Under the pieces are notes generated by a model, which worked only from the letters and a program-made list of their open reading frames with translations, was not told where the DNA came from and made no database searches. Both the position numbers and the translations under genes were made by a program. From contig CANPGB010000004.1 of the NCBI GenBank assembly GCA_947573485.1, forward strand, positions 62,001-126,000: a stretch of 64,000 nt of DNA, given 5' to 3'. Below are positions 47,858 to 57,177 of the stretch, one piece after another; position 1 is the first letter of the stretch; every line of letters begins with the position of its first letter. This DNA is from an uncultured Porphyromonadaceae bacterium. Its GTDB lineage: Bacteria > Bacteroidota > Bacteroidia > Bacteroidales > Muribaculaceae.

Positions 47858-49345
47858 CTATCGCACACCGAGGGCTTTGTCGAACGACTGTGTTATGGGC
47901 TCGTCGCGCTCGAAGTCGTAGAGGGTGAGGCGGCGTATCTTGTAATAGCTCTGCCAGTAATTCTGGAGGGTGGTCACGTAGTTTATGGTCGCCTCCTGCT
48001 GGCGGTTCTGCGAGAGGGTGAGGCTGTTGATGTCGGCTTTGCCGATTATGAACCTTTGCTTTGTCTGCTCATAAGCCATGCGAGCGAGGTCGAGAGCCTC
48101 TACAGCGCTTTCCACGAGGCTCCGGCGCGACTCATATTCGCCTACGGTGACGGTGACATCCTGCTCGACGGACAGTTCCTGCTGGCGTGCGTCGATTTTT
48201 GCAACGTCGAGCACATTGCGGGCCATATTGTATTTGCCCTTGCGTACACCCCAGTCTACCAGGGGTATAGACACCGACAGCGATACGATATCCTGGCGCA
48301 TGAGGTCGCGGTAGGCGTCATTAAGGTTGGGCGCCACCTGGTTGAAGCCGACGCTGGCGTTGATGCTTGCGTTGAAGCGGCTTTCGGCGCGGGTCTTGCT
48401 CACGTCGCGCTCGGCTTCTATGATAGTCTGACGGCGAGCTATAAGCTCGGGGTTGTTCTCGCGGGCGCATGCGAGGGCGAGGTCGAGAGGCACCACCGAG
48501 AGTGAGGGGCTGTCGGGCAGCACGACCTCAATCTCGGTGCCGGTGTCGAGGCCGAGGTATGATGCGAGGGCGAACTGCGCCTTTGTAATGCCTATGCGTG
48601 CGTTTTCAAGCGAGTTACGGGCGTTCACCTTGTCGAGGCGGAGGGTGATGAGGTCGGCCTGCGATATGGCGGCAATCTTGAAACGGCGCTCCCCGACGGC
48701 GTAGAGGGTGTCGGCGGCGGCGAGATTGTCGGCGGCGAGGCGGTACTGCGTCTGTGCGAGTGCGAGGGTGAAGAAGTACATCACCACGTTCTCGGCCACC
48801 TCTTCGGTGCGGCTGAGGTATTCCCGTTTAACTTTCTCATATTTCAGTGGTTCGATGCGCTTCTCCCATTTGAAGGGGTTGTAGCCTATAAGGTCCTGGC
48901 TGTAGCCTATTCGCACCGGCACGCTCGAGAACTGGTTGTTGGTGACGTCGCCGAAGTTGCGCATGTACTGGAGGTCGCTCTCGAGATAGAGGGCGCCGCC
49001 GAGGAAGTCGACGTTCTGCGTGGCTTTGAGGCCTGCCGAGGCCGAGTAGAGCTGCTGGCCGCGGAATACGTCGATATTATTCTCATAATCATATCGTTGG
49101 GCTATATAGCGGAAATAGCTCGCGGGAGTGACGTCGAGCGAGAGCGAGGGCAGACGGTTGGCCTTGAAGGTGCGCCACTCCCAATAGCCCGAGGCGTAGA
49201 GGTTGCGGTTTTTGAAAGTGGTGAGCGAGGAGTCGTTGGCCACCGCTATGGCGTCGGCGAGGCTGAGCCTGAGAGGCTCGGCGGCGCGCAAGGCGGGGGC
49301 TATGGCGAGGCATATGATGATGAGCTTAAAGAGTCGGTGCAGCAT
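47858..49345 (-). CDS. TolC family outer membrane protein
   Basis: Start at MLHRLFKLIIICLAIAPALRAAEPLRLSLADAIAVA; OEP repeats. Confidence 0.88.
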   Translation of the reverse strand: MLHRLFKLIIICLAIAPALRAAEPLRLSLADAIAVANDSSLTTFKNRNLYASGYWEWRTFKANRLPSLSLDVTPASYFRYIAQRYDYENNIDVFRGQQLYSASAGLKATQNVDFLGGALYLESDLQYMRNFGDVTNNQFSSVPVRIGYSQDLIGYNPFKWEKRIEPLKYEKVKREYLSRTEEVAENVVMYFFTLALAQTQYRLAADNLAAADTLYAVGERRFKIAAISQADLITLRLDKVNARNSLENARIGITKAQFALASYLGLDTGTEIEVVLPDSPSLSVVPLDLALACARENNPELIARRQTIIEAERDVSKTRAESRFNASINASVGFNQVAPNLNDAYRDLMRQDIVSLSVSIPLVDWGVRKGKYNMARNVLDVAKIDARQQELSVEQDVTVTVGEYESRRSLVESAVEALDLARMAYEQTKQRFIIGKADINSLTLSQNRQQEATINYVTTLQNYWQSYYKIRRLTLYDFERDEPITQSFDKALGVR

Positions 49346-52300
49346 GGGCTTTCTTCCGCGATAAGAGGTAATATACAAGGGGAATGACAGTTACGCTCAC
49401 CAGCGTGCCAACTATCATAGAGCCTATCATGGCAATGGCGAGGGGGCGCTGCAGCTCGCTTCCGAGGTCGGAGGTGAAGAGCACGGGCACCATTGCGAGT
49501 ATTGTGGTGAGCGATGTCATGAGAATAGGCTTGAGGCGGCGGCGCCCGGCGGTGTGGACGGCTTCGAGGAGGGGCATGCCGTCGCGCCGCAATTCGTTGA
49601 TAGCATCGAGTTTGAGGATAGAGTCGTTGACCACTATACCGCAGGTTACGATTATGCCTATAGCCGACATCAGGTTGAGAGTCTGGCCGAAAAGGAGCAA
49701 CGAGAGCAGGGCGAAAGAGATGTCGATAGGAATCTCGAGCAAGACGATGAGTGGCTGCATGAAGCTGCCGAACTGGGCGGAGAGTATGAAGTACATCATC
49801 AGCAGCGAGACCCCGAGCACGAGCATGAGCTCGCGCATCATGGCGTTGCCCGAGAAGATAGAACCGGTGAAAGTGAGGTCGATGCCTGCATCGCCGGCGG
49901 TGGCGGCGCGCACCTGCTGCATGAGCTCGTCGGCCTCGGAGGCGGAGATGTCGAAGGCGAAGGGTGTGAACACACCGGCACCGTCGGCGGTAATGCCCTT
50001 GAAGTCGGACGACTGCCGTTTGTGCACCAACTCTCTGAGCGGAACCTGGGAGGGGGCGGCACTGCCACCGGTGAGGCGTGAGCTTTTTACGAAGCCTGCA
50101 GCGAGGAGCTCGTCGAGCGACCGCGTGGTGTTGTTTATCTGCACCGGGATATAATCCTGTGCCGAGCGGAGCACGCCAATCTCCGAGCCGTGGAGTGCTG
50201 CCGCTATGGTGCGCTGCACCTCGCTGCCGGGCACGCCGTAGAGTGCGAGTCGGTAGGGGTCGGGGACGAGGTCAACCTTGTCGCTGAGGGGTATGCCCTG
50301 AATTTTGCGGCCGGTGGCGCTCTCCACTTTCTCACGTATGGCGTCGATGCGGCTGACATCGGCCGAGGCGCCCCCGGGGGTGCGAATCTGAGCCACGAGC
50401 GGGGGCTCAGACGAGGAGAATACTTTCTCGAAAATATTGTCGGGGGCGGAGAAAGAGAACACTGCACCGGGGTGCGAGCGCAGGAGCTCGGCAGAGAGGG
50501 CGCTGCAGAGCGCGTCGAGATTCTCGGTAGAAGAGGTGCGGAGGTATATCTCCGTTTCGGCTGACGTCTGTGCGCGCGAGTCGTCGAGCACATAGTCCTG
50601 CGCGCCTGTGGCGGTGGCATATTCCTCTACGAGGTCGCCGACCGTGGCTATGAGGGCCTCGGTGCGGCGGTTGTTCTCGGCGACGGTTACGCCGCTGTTC
50701 CAGTCGATGTGGAGCAGGGTCTCGGTGGCGTCGGTCTCGGGGAGGCGCGCCGTCTCGAGCATTTTCGACAGCGGCCATAGCGCCAGCACCGTAAGGACCA
50801 CGAGGCCGAGTGAGAGCACTTTATGACTGAATACGAAGTCGATAGCGCGGTCGTAGCAGCGCTGCAGGGCGCTGTCTTGCCCAAGGGCGGGATTATAGAG
50901 GGCTGTGCGGCGGCGGAAAAAGAGGTAGTAGAGCACCGGCATGAGGGTGATGCCCACGGCATAAGAGGCTGCCAGACCTGCCGTTATGGCAAAAGCCTGG
51001 TCGGCGAATACGGCGCCCGCAATGCCGCTCATGTATACCAGCGGCACGAATACGGCCACAGTTGTCAGCGAGGAGCTGAGCATGGGCGTGATCATCTCGT
51101 TTGTGCCGCGCTCGCAGCTGAGGGCGAGGGTGAGACCGCGCTGCCTGAACTGGGTTATGTTCTCGGCGACAATCACAGAGTTGTCTATCATCATGCCCAC
51201 GGCGAGGATGAGTCCGGCCATTGAAATGATATTGATAGAGACTCCGAAGATGAAGAAGAGCAGGAAAGTGACGATAACGGCCACTATAACAGTGATTCCC
51301 ACCACAAAAGGAAGGCGTATGCTGCGCATGAAGAGAGCGCAGACGAGGAACACGAGTATGAGGCCGAGTATGAGGTTCTGCTTGAGGTTGCTGATAGTGA
51401 AGTCGAGGAGCTGCGTCTGGCTGCGTGTTGAGGCTATACGCACGCCCGGTGTGCTCTCGTCGAGAGAGGCTATGGCGTCGGCGATAGCCTGCTCCATATC
51501 GTCCATGGTGCTTGCGGGGTGCTTTACCACGGCCATGCCCACGGCTCGCTCGCCACCGTAAGTTATTATGCCTGAGGGCTCTTTCTCTTTCAGCTCAACG
51601 GTGCATATGTCGCCGAGGGCAAAGAGGCGTCCGTTGCTGCTGATGTGGAGCTTGCGAATGTCGTCGGCGGTGCGGAGGGTGTTGGCGAGCGACACGTTGT
51701 ATTCAAAGACGCCGTCGCGCACCGTCATGCTCTGCTGCGCGGTGTTTGCCGCCGCGAGGGCTGCCTCTATATCGTTGATACCTATGCCCGAAACGGCGAG
51801 GACGTCGGCGTCGGGGCGTATCTCCATGATTTTCCCGGAGGTTCCCGACATGTCGACCATTGCCACCTGTGGGAGCTGCTCGAGGCGCCGGCGAACGACG
51901 TTTGTCACCACTTCGGCCACGTCGGCGAAGCTGTAGCCGGGGGCGGGCGTGGCGTAGAGATATACGGCAGGGATTTCGGTGGCGGTGGCTTTTATGACCC
52001 TCGGGCGGGGGATGTCGCGCGGGAGCGACGACATGGCGCCGTCGATTTTCTCGTTTACCTCGATGAATGCCTTGTCGGTATCTATGCCGTAGTCCATTGT
52101 TATGCGGATTACGGCAGAGGCATCGCGGGTCTCGCTCACAATATCTTCAATACCACCTACTTGCAGCAGGCTTCGCCGCAGGGGCTCTGTGACCGAGGCC
52201 TCGAGCTCGCGCGCAGAGCGGCCCTCGCCTTCGATTAGCACGGTGATGTGTGGGATGTCGACGTCGGGCAGCAGCGACACGGGGAGCGTACGGTAGGTTA

Positions 52301-52373
52301 CGCACCCGAGGATAACGAGCGCCAGGAAGCTCATTATTACGGCTATAGGACGGCGAAGAAGAAAGCGTACCAA
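49326..52373 (-). CDS. RND efflux permease, first of operon
   Basis: 1015 aa; MIDNSVIVAENI TM4; GIVVNDSILKLDAI TM10. Confidence 0.93.
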   Translation of the reverse strand: MVRFLLRRPIAVIMSFLALVILGCVTYRTLPVSLLPDVDIPHITVLIEGEGRSARELEASVTEPLRRSLLQVGGIEDIVSETRDASAVIRITMDYGIDTDKAFIEVNEKIDGAMSSLPRDIPRPRVIKATATEIPAVYLYATPAPGYSFADVAEVVTNVVRRRLEQLPQVAMVDMSGTSGKIMEIRPDADVLAVSGIGINDIEAALAAANTAQQSMTVRDGVFEYNVSLANTLRTADDIRKLHISSNGRLFALGDICTVELKEKEPSGIITYGGERAVGMAVVKHPASTMDDMEQAIADAIASLDESTPGVRIASTRSQTQLLDFTISNLKQNLILGLILVFLVCALFMRSIRLPFVVGITVIVAVIVTFLLFFIFGVSINIISMAGLILAVGMMIDNSVIVAENITQFRQRGLTLALSCERGTNEMITPMLSSSLTTVAVFVPLVYMSGIAGAVFADQAFAITAGLAASYAVGITLMPVLYYLFFRRRTALYNPALGQDSALQRCYDRAIDFVFSHKVLSLGLVVLTVLALWPLSKMLETARLPETDATETLLHIDWNSGVTVAENNRRTEALIATVGDLVEEYATATGAQDYVLDDSRAQTSAETEIYLRTSSTENLDALCSALSAELLRSHPGAVFSFSAPDNIFEKVFSSSEPPLVAQIRTPGGASADVSRIDAIREKVESATGRKIQGIPLSDKVDLVPDPYRLALYGVPGSEVQRTIAAALHGSEIGVLRSAQDYIPVQINNTTRSLDELLAAGFVKSSRLTGGSAAPSQVPLRELVHKRQSSDFKGITADGAGVFTPFAFDISASEADELMQQVRAATAGDAGIDLTFTGSIFSGNAMMRELMLVLGVSLLMMYFILSAQFGSFMQPLIVLLEIPIDISFALLSLLLFGQTLNLMSAIGIIVTCGIVVNDSILKLDAINELRRDGMPLLEAVHTAGRRRLKPILMTSLTTILAMVPVLFTSDLGSELQRPLAIAMIGSMIVGTLVSVTVIPLVYYLLSRKKAHAAPTL

Positions 52374-52384
52374 AGGGCTTGCGG

Positions 52385-53461
52385 CTATTTGTTGTTGTTG
52401 ATAGTGACGGGAGAGAGGTGCGCGAGGTTTGCGGCGCCGCCGACAATTACTATATCACCCTCGGCGAGGCCTGATGTTATCTCGTGGCTAAGGTCGTTTT
52501 CCTGCCCGAGAGTCACGTCGTGCCACTCGGCGTGGCCGTTGTTCCAGGTGAAAACCACTGTGCGCCCCGAGCGGACAGCAACGGCCTGCTTGGGCACCGA
52601 TAGGGCTTTGACGGGTGCCGGGGCTATGGTTACGCGAGCGCTCATGCCGTCGAGGAGCCCGCGGCCATTGCCTACGGTAGCCTTGACTTTCACATTGCCG
52701 TTATCCTCGACGAGCGGGTTTATTTCGGTGATGCGCCCGCTGCACGCCTCTTGCCCCGACACGGGAATTACCGTTACGGCGTCGCCGATTGCGATGCGTG
52801 GCAGCTCGGTTTCGAGCACGGAGAACTCGATGTCGAGCTCCCTGTCGGCAATCACGCGGCAGAAAGGCTCGGCGGTATTGGCAGTAGAGCCTGCCACGGC
52901 CTTAACGTTGGCCACCACGCCTGCGAAGGGCGCCCTTACGGTGGCTTCAGCAATCTGCCGCTCGATAAGGTCGGCCGAGGCCTCGGCCTGGCGGAGGCCG
53001 CTACGTACGCGTGCGAGCTCGAGCACAGCCTCGGGAACATCGGCGAGGCGCGCGGGGTCGTAGCCCTGGCCTATGAGCACGTCGGCCATTTCGAGGCGTG
53101 CCTGCTCAAGGACAGCCTCCTGGCGGCGACGTTCGGCGTCGAGCTTGTAGCTGTCGAGCGCGGCGAGGGGCTGCCCTGCCTGCACGCGGCTGCCGTTGCG
53201 CACGTTTACTGCGGCCACGGTGCCGGGGGAGCCGAAGTATACATCGGCCATTTTAGAGGCTTTGAGTTTGCCGTTGCTCACTATGGTGCGGGCAAAGGGA
53301 GCAGCGCGGAGCACCATGGTGTCGACGGCTACAAGCTCCTCGGCCTCGGCAGCCTGCGGGATAGCGGCGGCAGACTCCTTGGAGGTGTCGGCGGAGCCTG
53401 AGCATGAGGCCGCCGAGATGAGGGCGAGCGAGAGCAGAGAAACGGTAAAAAGTCGTGGCAT
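52385..53461 (-). CDS. RND efflux periplasmic adaptor (HlyD/MFP), lipoprotein
   Basis: ISAASCSGSADTSKES lipobox; GTVAAVNVRNGSRVQAGQPLAALD. Confidence 0.9.
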   Translation of the reverse strand: MPRLFTVSLLSLALISAASCSGSADTSKESAAAIPQAAEAEELVAVDTMVLRAAPFARTIVSNGKLKASKMADVYFGSPGTVAAVNVRNGSRVQAGQPLAALDSYKLDAERRRQEAVLEQARLEMADVLIGQGYDPARLADVPEAVLELARVRSGLRQAEASADLIERQIAEATVRAPFAGVVANVKAVAGSTANTAEPFCRVIADRELDIEFSVLETELPRIAIGDAVTVIPVSGQEACSGRITEINPLVEDNGNVKVKATVGNGRGLLDGMSARVTIAPAPVKALSVPKQAVAVRSGRTVVFTWNNGHAEWHDVTLGQENDLSHEITSGLAEGDIVIVGGAANLAHLSPVTINNNK

Positions 53462-53499
53462 AGGATAGGTTCAGATAAGAGTGGGGGGAGTAGGCGGCG

Positions 53500-54057
53500 T
53501 CAGTCGTTAGTGAGGATAGTATGCTCTGAAATCACGCCCTTGTCATCGACAAAGAAAGAGTAGGGCGAGATAGCTTCGCCGAAGTCGAGGGGAAATTCCT
53601 CGGCGCCGAAGAATCGCATCTTGCGGCTATACTGAGCCTCGAAAACGTTGAGGTCGCGGGCATAGACCGAGGCGGCCACCACTATCACCGTTGTGTCGCT
53701 GTCGGGGTGGCTGTTGCAGAAGTCCTCGAGCCCGGCCATGAGGCGCTCCACGCAGGGGCGGCAGCCGGTGGCCGAGAAGCGCGCTATGAGGGCGCTCTTG
53801 CCCGCACCTATGGCATCGCTCAGGGAGAGCGGGTTGCCTCGGAAATCGGTGATTGTTATGGCAGAGGTGTTGAGAGGCACTCCTTCGAGAGCCTCGCTTA
53901 TGGCATCGTGCTCCATTGCTATGATGTCGAGCGCTGTAATGCTCTCTTCTTCCGCAACTTCGGGCTTGCTCTCTTTATTGGAGCAGAGCATTGAAAGCTG
54001 CCAGACGGCAATGGCAATCAGGGCTATCACCGCTACTATAAATAATGTCTTTTTCAT
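53500..54057 (-). CDS. Thioredoxin-like (TlpA/redoxin-type) membrane-anchored protein
   Basis: LIARFSATGCRPCVERLM (CxxC); N-terminal TM. Confidence 0.8.
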   Translation of the reverse strand: MKKTLFIVAVIALIAIAVWQLSMLCSNKESKPEVAEEESITALDIIAMEHDAISEALEGVPLNTSAITITDFRGNPLSLSDAIGAGKSALIARFSATGCRPCVERLMAGLEDFCNSHPDSDTTVIVVAASVYARDLNVFEAQYSRKMRFFGAEEFPLDFGEAISPYSFFVDDKGVISEHTILTND

Positions 54058-55160
54058 TCAAATGCCGATAAGGGGAAGGTGTAGAGAGCAGGGTTGGCGC
54101 CGTCGTCGTCCTTGTCGTTGATAGCTACTAAGGCAGAGTCGCCTATGATTTTGATGAAGCCTGCGGGTCTATAGCGACCGTTCTCGCCATTGAGGGTTAT
54201 TAGGCTTGTTTTGCCTGTCTTTTCGTCGAACATGCCGAAGCCTATTTCAGGAGACGCGCTTGCAAAAGAGAAATAAATGCGGTCGCCTACGCTCTGGAAG
54301 TAGCGGAGCATTGAGAGGTAAGGAATATCTTTTCCTTCTGCGAAAGCTGTAGCTCGTTCATCAAGATGTAGGAGATTTTGCTTGTCGGCGGGGAGGGAGT
54401 GTGAGCCGAAATCAAAAGCATAGAGGGGACGGACTTCGTGCGAGTCATCGATCACGAAAAGGGTATCGCGGACGCCCTCCCAGAGAAGCAGACGGTTGTG
54501 CTCGCGGTCGGTAAAACCACGGTCCATAAGGAAAGATCCTGAACGCAAACCTCTTCCGGGCACGATAGTTGCTTCTGCATCGGTTGGGTAGCGTGTATAG
54601 GAGGGTGAGGGAGTCGGGCGACCGCCTACGTAGCCGTTTGCAATATAGTATCCGTTGCCGTCGGGGGATTCAAAAAATGTTTGTGCGCGAAGTTGTGTCG
54701 CTCCCGATTTAGGCATATCCGGGAAGGGGTTAAATTGGTCGCAAAAAGTGCCGTCAGGGAGGTAGGAGTATTGCAATTTGGTGTTGCCATCGAAAACCCT
54801 GAAAGTGTCGGCATCGAGCCAAAAACGGTTTATCATGCTGAACTCGCCCGGGCCTTCGCCACGTTTGGCAAGAGTGCCTTTGAATTTACCGGTTTGTGCG
54901 TCGAAGCGTTTGAGAAGATCTCTTGACCAAACGTAATATTCGTTGTTGTAGGGTATTGCCTCAACTATGTCGTAGATAAGTGAACTGTCGCTTGCCTCGA
55001 GAGCAACAAGAGCCGAGGGGTCGAGTTGCAAAGTTTTCATCTCGTCGTAGTCGAACTTGACGGTCTTAACGCCGCCCTCTTCAGCATGATTGCCGCAGGA
55101 GAAGAGCGCTAAAGATAGTGCCGTGGTAAGGAGGGTGAGGTTTATGTTTTTGAGTTTCAT
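54054..55160 (-). CDS. 6-bladed beta-propeller lipoprotein (paralog 1)
   Basis: LALFSCGNHAEEGGVKTVKFDYDEMKT; GEGPGEFSMI motif. Confidence 0.82.
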   Translation of the reverse strand: MKLKNINLTLLTTALSLALFSCGNHAEEGGVKTVKFDYDEMKTLQLDPSALVALEASDSSLIYDIVEAIPYNNEYYVWSRDLLKRFDAQTGKFKGTLAKRGEGPGEFSMINRFWLDADTFRVFDGNTKLQYSYLPDGTFCDQFNPFPDMPKSGATQLRAQTFFESPDGNGYYIANGYVGGRPTPSPSYTRYPTDAEATIVPGRGLRSGSFLMDRGFTDREHNRLLLWEGVRDTLFVIDDSHEVRPLYAFDFGSHSLPADKQNLLHLDERATAFAEGKDIPYLSMLRYFQSVGDRIYFSFASASPEIGFGMFDEKTGKTSLITLNGENGRYRPAGFIKIIGDSALVAINDKDDDGANPALYTFPLSAFE

Positions 55161-55198
55161 AGGGGTAGAATATTATTTCGATGTCAGGGAGGTCGTTT

Positions 55199-56305
55199 TC
55201 ATTCAAACGCCGTTAAGGGGAAGGTGTAGAGGGCGGGGTTGGCGCCGTCGTCTTCATCGTCGTGGATAGCTACTAAGGCGGAGTCGCCTATGATTTTGAT
55301 AAAGCCTGCGGGCTTATAACGACCATTCTCGCCGTTGAGGGTTATAAGGCTCGTTTTGCCCGTTTTTTCGTCGAACATGCCGAAGCCTGCACCTCTTTCG
55401 CCGATGAGGAAAGAGAAATAGATGCGGTCGCCCACGCTTTGGAAGTAGCGGAGAAAGGCGAGATAGGGTATATCTTTACCGGCTTTGACTGCTTCAGCTC
55501 GTTCGTAAAGCTCGGCGAGATTCTGCTTGTCGGCGGGTAAGGAGTGTTCGCCGAAATCAAAGGCATAGAGGGGGCGGACTTCGTGAGAGTCGTCAATCAC
55601 GAAGAGTGTGTCGCGCGCTGCTTCCCAAAGAAGCAGTCGATTGTGTTCGCGGTCGGTAAAGCCTCTATCCAAAGTATGACTGCCCGAACGCAAGCCCCTG
55701 CCCGAGACTATAGATGCTTTCGTATCGGTTGGGTAGCGGGTGTAGGCGGGGGATGGGGTAGAACGGCTTCCTATATAGCCATTTAGAATATAATAACCAT
55801 TGCCGTCGGGAGCTTCAAAAAATGTCTGAGCTGAAAGTTTCAAGCCCTCTGATTCCGGCATGTCAGGAAAAGGGGTGGATTGACCGCAGAAAGTGCCGTC
55901 GGGCAGGTAGTTATTCAGCTGTTTGGTATCGCTGTCGAAGAGCCTTAAAGTGTCGGAGTCGACCCAAATGCGGCCTATTCTGCTGAATTCGCCCGGGCCT
56001 TCGCCACGTTTGGCAAGCTCGCCTTTGTATTTACCGCTTTGCGCGTCGAAGCGTTTTAGAAAATCTCTTGACCAAACGTAATATTCGTTGTTATATGGTA
56101 TTGCCTCAATTACATCGTAGATAAGGGAACTGTCGCTTGCCTCGAGTGCAACAAGTGCTGAGGGATCGAATGGCACGGTCTTCAGCTCGTCGTAGTCGAA
56201 CTTGACGGTCTTAACGCCGCCTTCTTCGGCATGATTGCCACAGGAGAAGAGCGCTAAGGATAGTGCTGCAGAAAGGAGGGTTAGGTTTATGTTTTTTAGT
56301 TTCAT
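55199..56305 (-). CDS. 6-bladed beta-propeller lipoprotein (paralog 2)
   Basis: Start at MKLKNINLTLLSAALSLALFSCGN; highly similar to the 54054 gene. Confidence 0.82.
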   Translation of the reverse strand: MKLKNINLTLLSAALSLALFSCGNHAEEGGVKTVKFDYDELKTVPFDPSALVALEASDSSLIYDVIEAIPYNNEYYVWSRDFLKRFDAQSGKYKGELAKRGEGPGEFSRIGRIWVDSDTLRLFDSDTKQLNNYLPDGTFCGQSTPFPDMPESEGLKLSAQTFFEAPDGNGYYILNGYIGSRSTPSPAYTRYPTDTKASIVSGRGLRSGSHTLDRGFTDREHNRLLLWEAARDTLFVIDDSHEVRPLYAFDFGEHSLPADKQNLAELYERAEAVKAGKDIPYLAFLRYFQSVGDRIYFSFLIGERGAGFGMFDEKTGKTSLITLNGENGRYKPAGFIKIIGDSALVAIHDDEDDGANPALYTFPLTAFE

Positions 56306-56344
56306 AGGAGGTAGTAGTTTTTTTGTGGGAGGGACAGATAGTTC

Positions 56345-56708
56345 GAGACTCGTTTTAATCGGCGTCCATGCGGACGCCATGCACTGAGCTTTGACTATCC
56401 CCGCACGCCTACGCCTGCGGCTGCGGCGTACGGGGTTACTGGATTAATCAGCGTCCTGGCGGACGCGACTTCGCCGGTTTCCTCCGCGCGCCTATGCCTG
56501 CGGCTGCGTCCTGGCAGAGGCGCTCGGGAGGTTCGGTGGAAAGTCTTGTACCGTACCTCCGGCACGGCACACTCTATATCTGCAGTCTGCCACGGGCGGC
56601 AAGCGCCCGCGGTTAACGGGCTTCAGGCCCTCCGGGCCAGGGTGTGCGGGGGAGTCCTATCAACCGTAATGGCTTCCGCCGGGACGCGCGCCAAAATCGT
56701 AAGGTGTT
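56345..56708 (-). repeat. 364-bp hairpin-rich repeat unit 1
   Basis: GAGACTCGTTTTAATCGGCGTCCATGCGGACGCC...; H4 56553-56565, H2 56590-56612, H1 56626-56638. Confidence 0.9.
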
Positions 56709-57010
56709 GAGACTCATCTTAATCGGCGTCCATGCGGACGCCACGCACTGAGTTTGGGCTATCCCCGCACGCCTACGCCTGCGGCTTCGGCGTACGGGGT
56801 TACTGGATTAATTGGCGTCCTGGCGGACGCGACTTCGCCGATTTCCTCCGCATGCCTACGCCTGCGGCTGTGTTCTGACGGACGCGCTCAGGTGGTTCGG
56901 GCGAAGGCCTTGTACCGTACCTCCGGCACGGCACGCTTCGTATCTGCATCCAGCCACGGGCGGCAAGCGCCCGCGGTTAACGAGCTTTAGGCCCTCCGGG
57001 CCACGGTGTG
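56709..57010 (-). repeat. Hairpin-rich repeat unit 2 (direct duplicate of unit 1)
   Basis: GAGACTCATCTTAATCGGCGTCCATGCGGACGCC...; H4 56917-56929, H2 56954-56976, H1 56990-57002. Confidence 0.9.
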
Positions 57011-57042
57011 GGGCTCGGCAAGGTTTCGGTTTGGGGTATGGC

Positions 57043-57094
57043 AGCCACGGGCGGCAAGCGCCCGCGGTTAACGAGCTTCAGGCCCTCCGGGCCA
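57043..57094 (-). repeat. Third, partial copy (H1+H2 only)
   Basis: GCCACGGGCGGCAAGCGCCCGCGGTTAACGAGCTTCAGGCCCTCCGGGCC. Confidence 0.9.
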
Positions 57095-57138
57095 GGGCAT
57101 GGGGTATGTTCCTGTTTCTCTCTATGACAGATTTTTTG

Positions 57139-57146
57139 TAATTTTG
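57139..57146 (+). promoter_or_regulatory. -7 element TAATTTTG
   Basis: Upstream of GTG start 57178. Confidence 0.5.
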
Positions 57147-57177
57147 CGGCTCGAATCAGAAATTTATTGTGAGATAG

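Noticed and set aside
49346-49378. Upstream start for the TolC gene (MYITSYRGRKP...)
   Set aside because: The signal peptide begins at MLHRLFKLIIICLAIAPALRA (49345), so the longer N-terminus is probably not translated
56345-57100. Integron attC cassette array
   Set aside because: No integrase, no cassette ORFs between palindromes, and no attC-type R/L box pattern recognised
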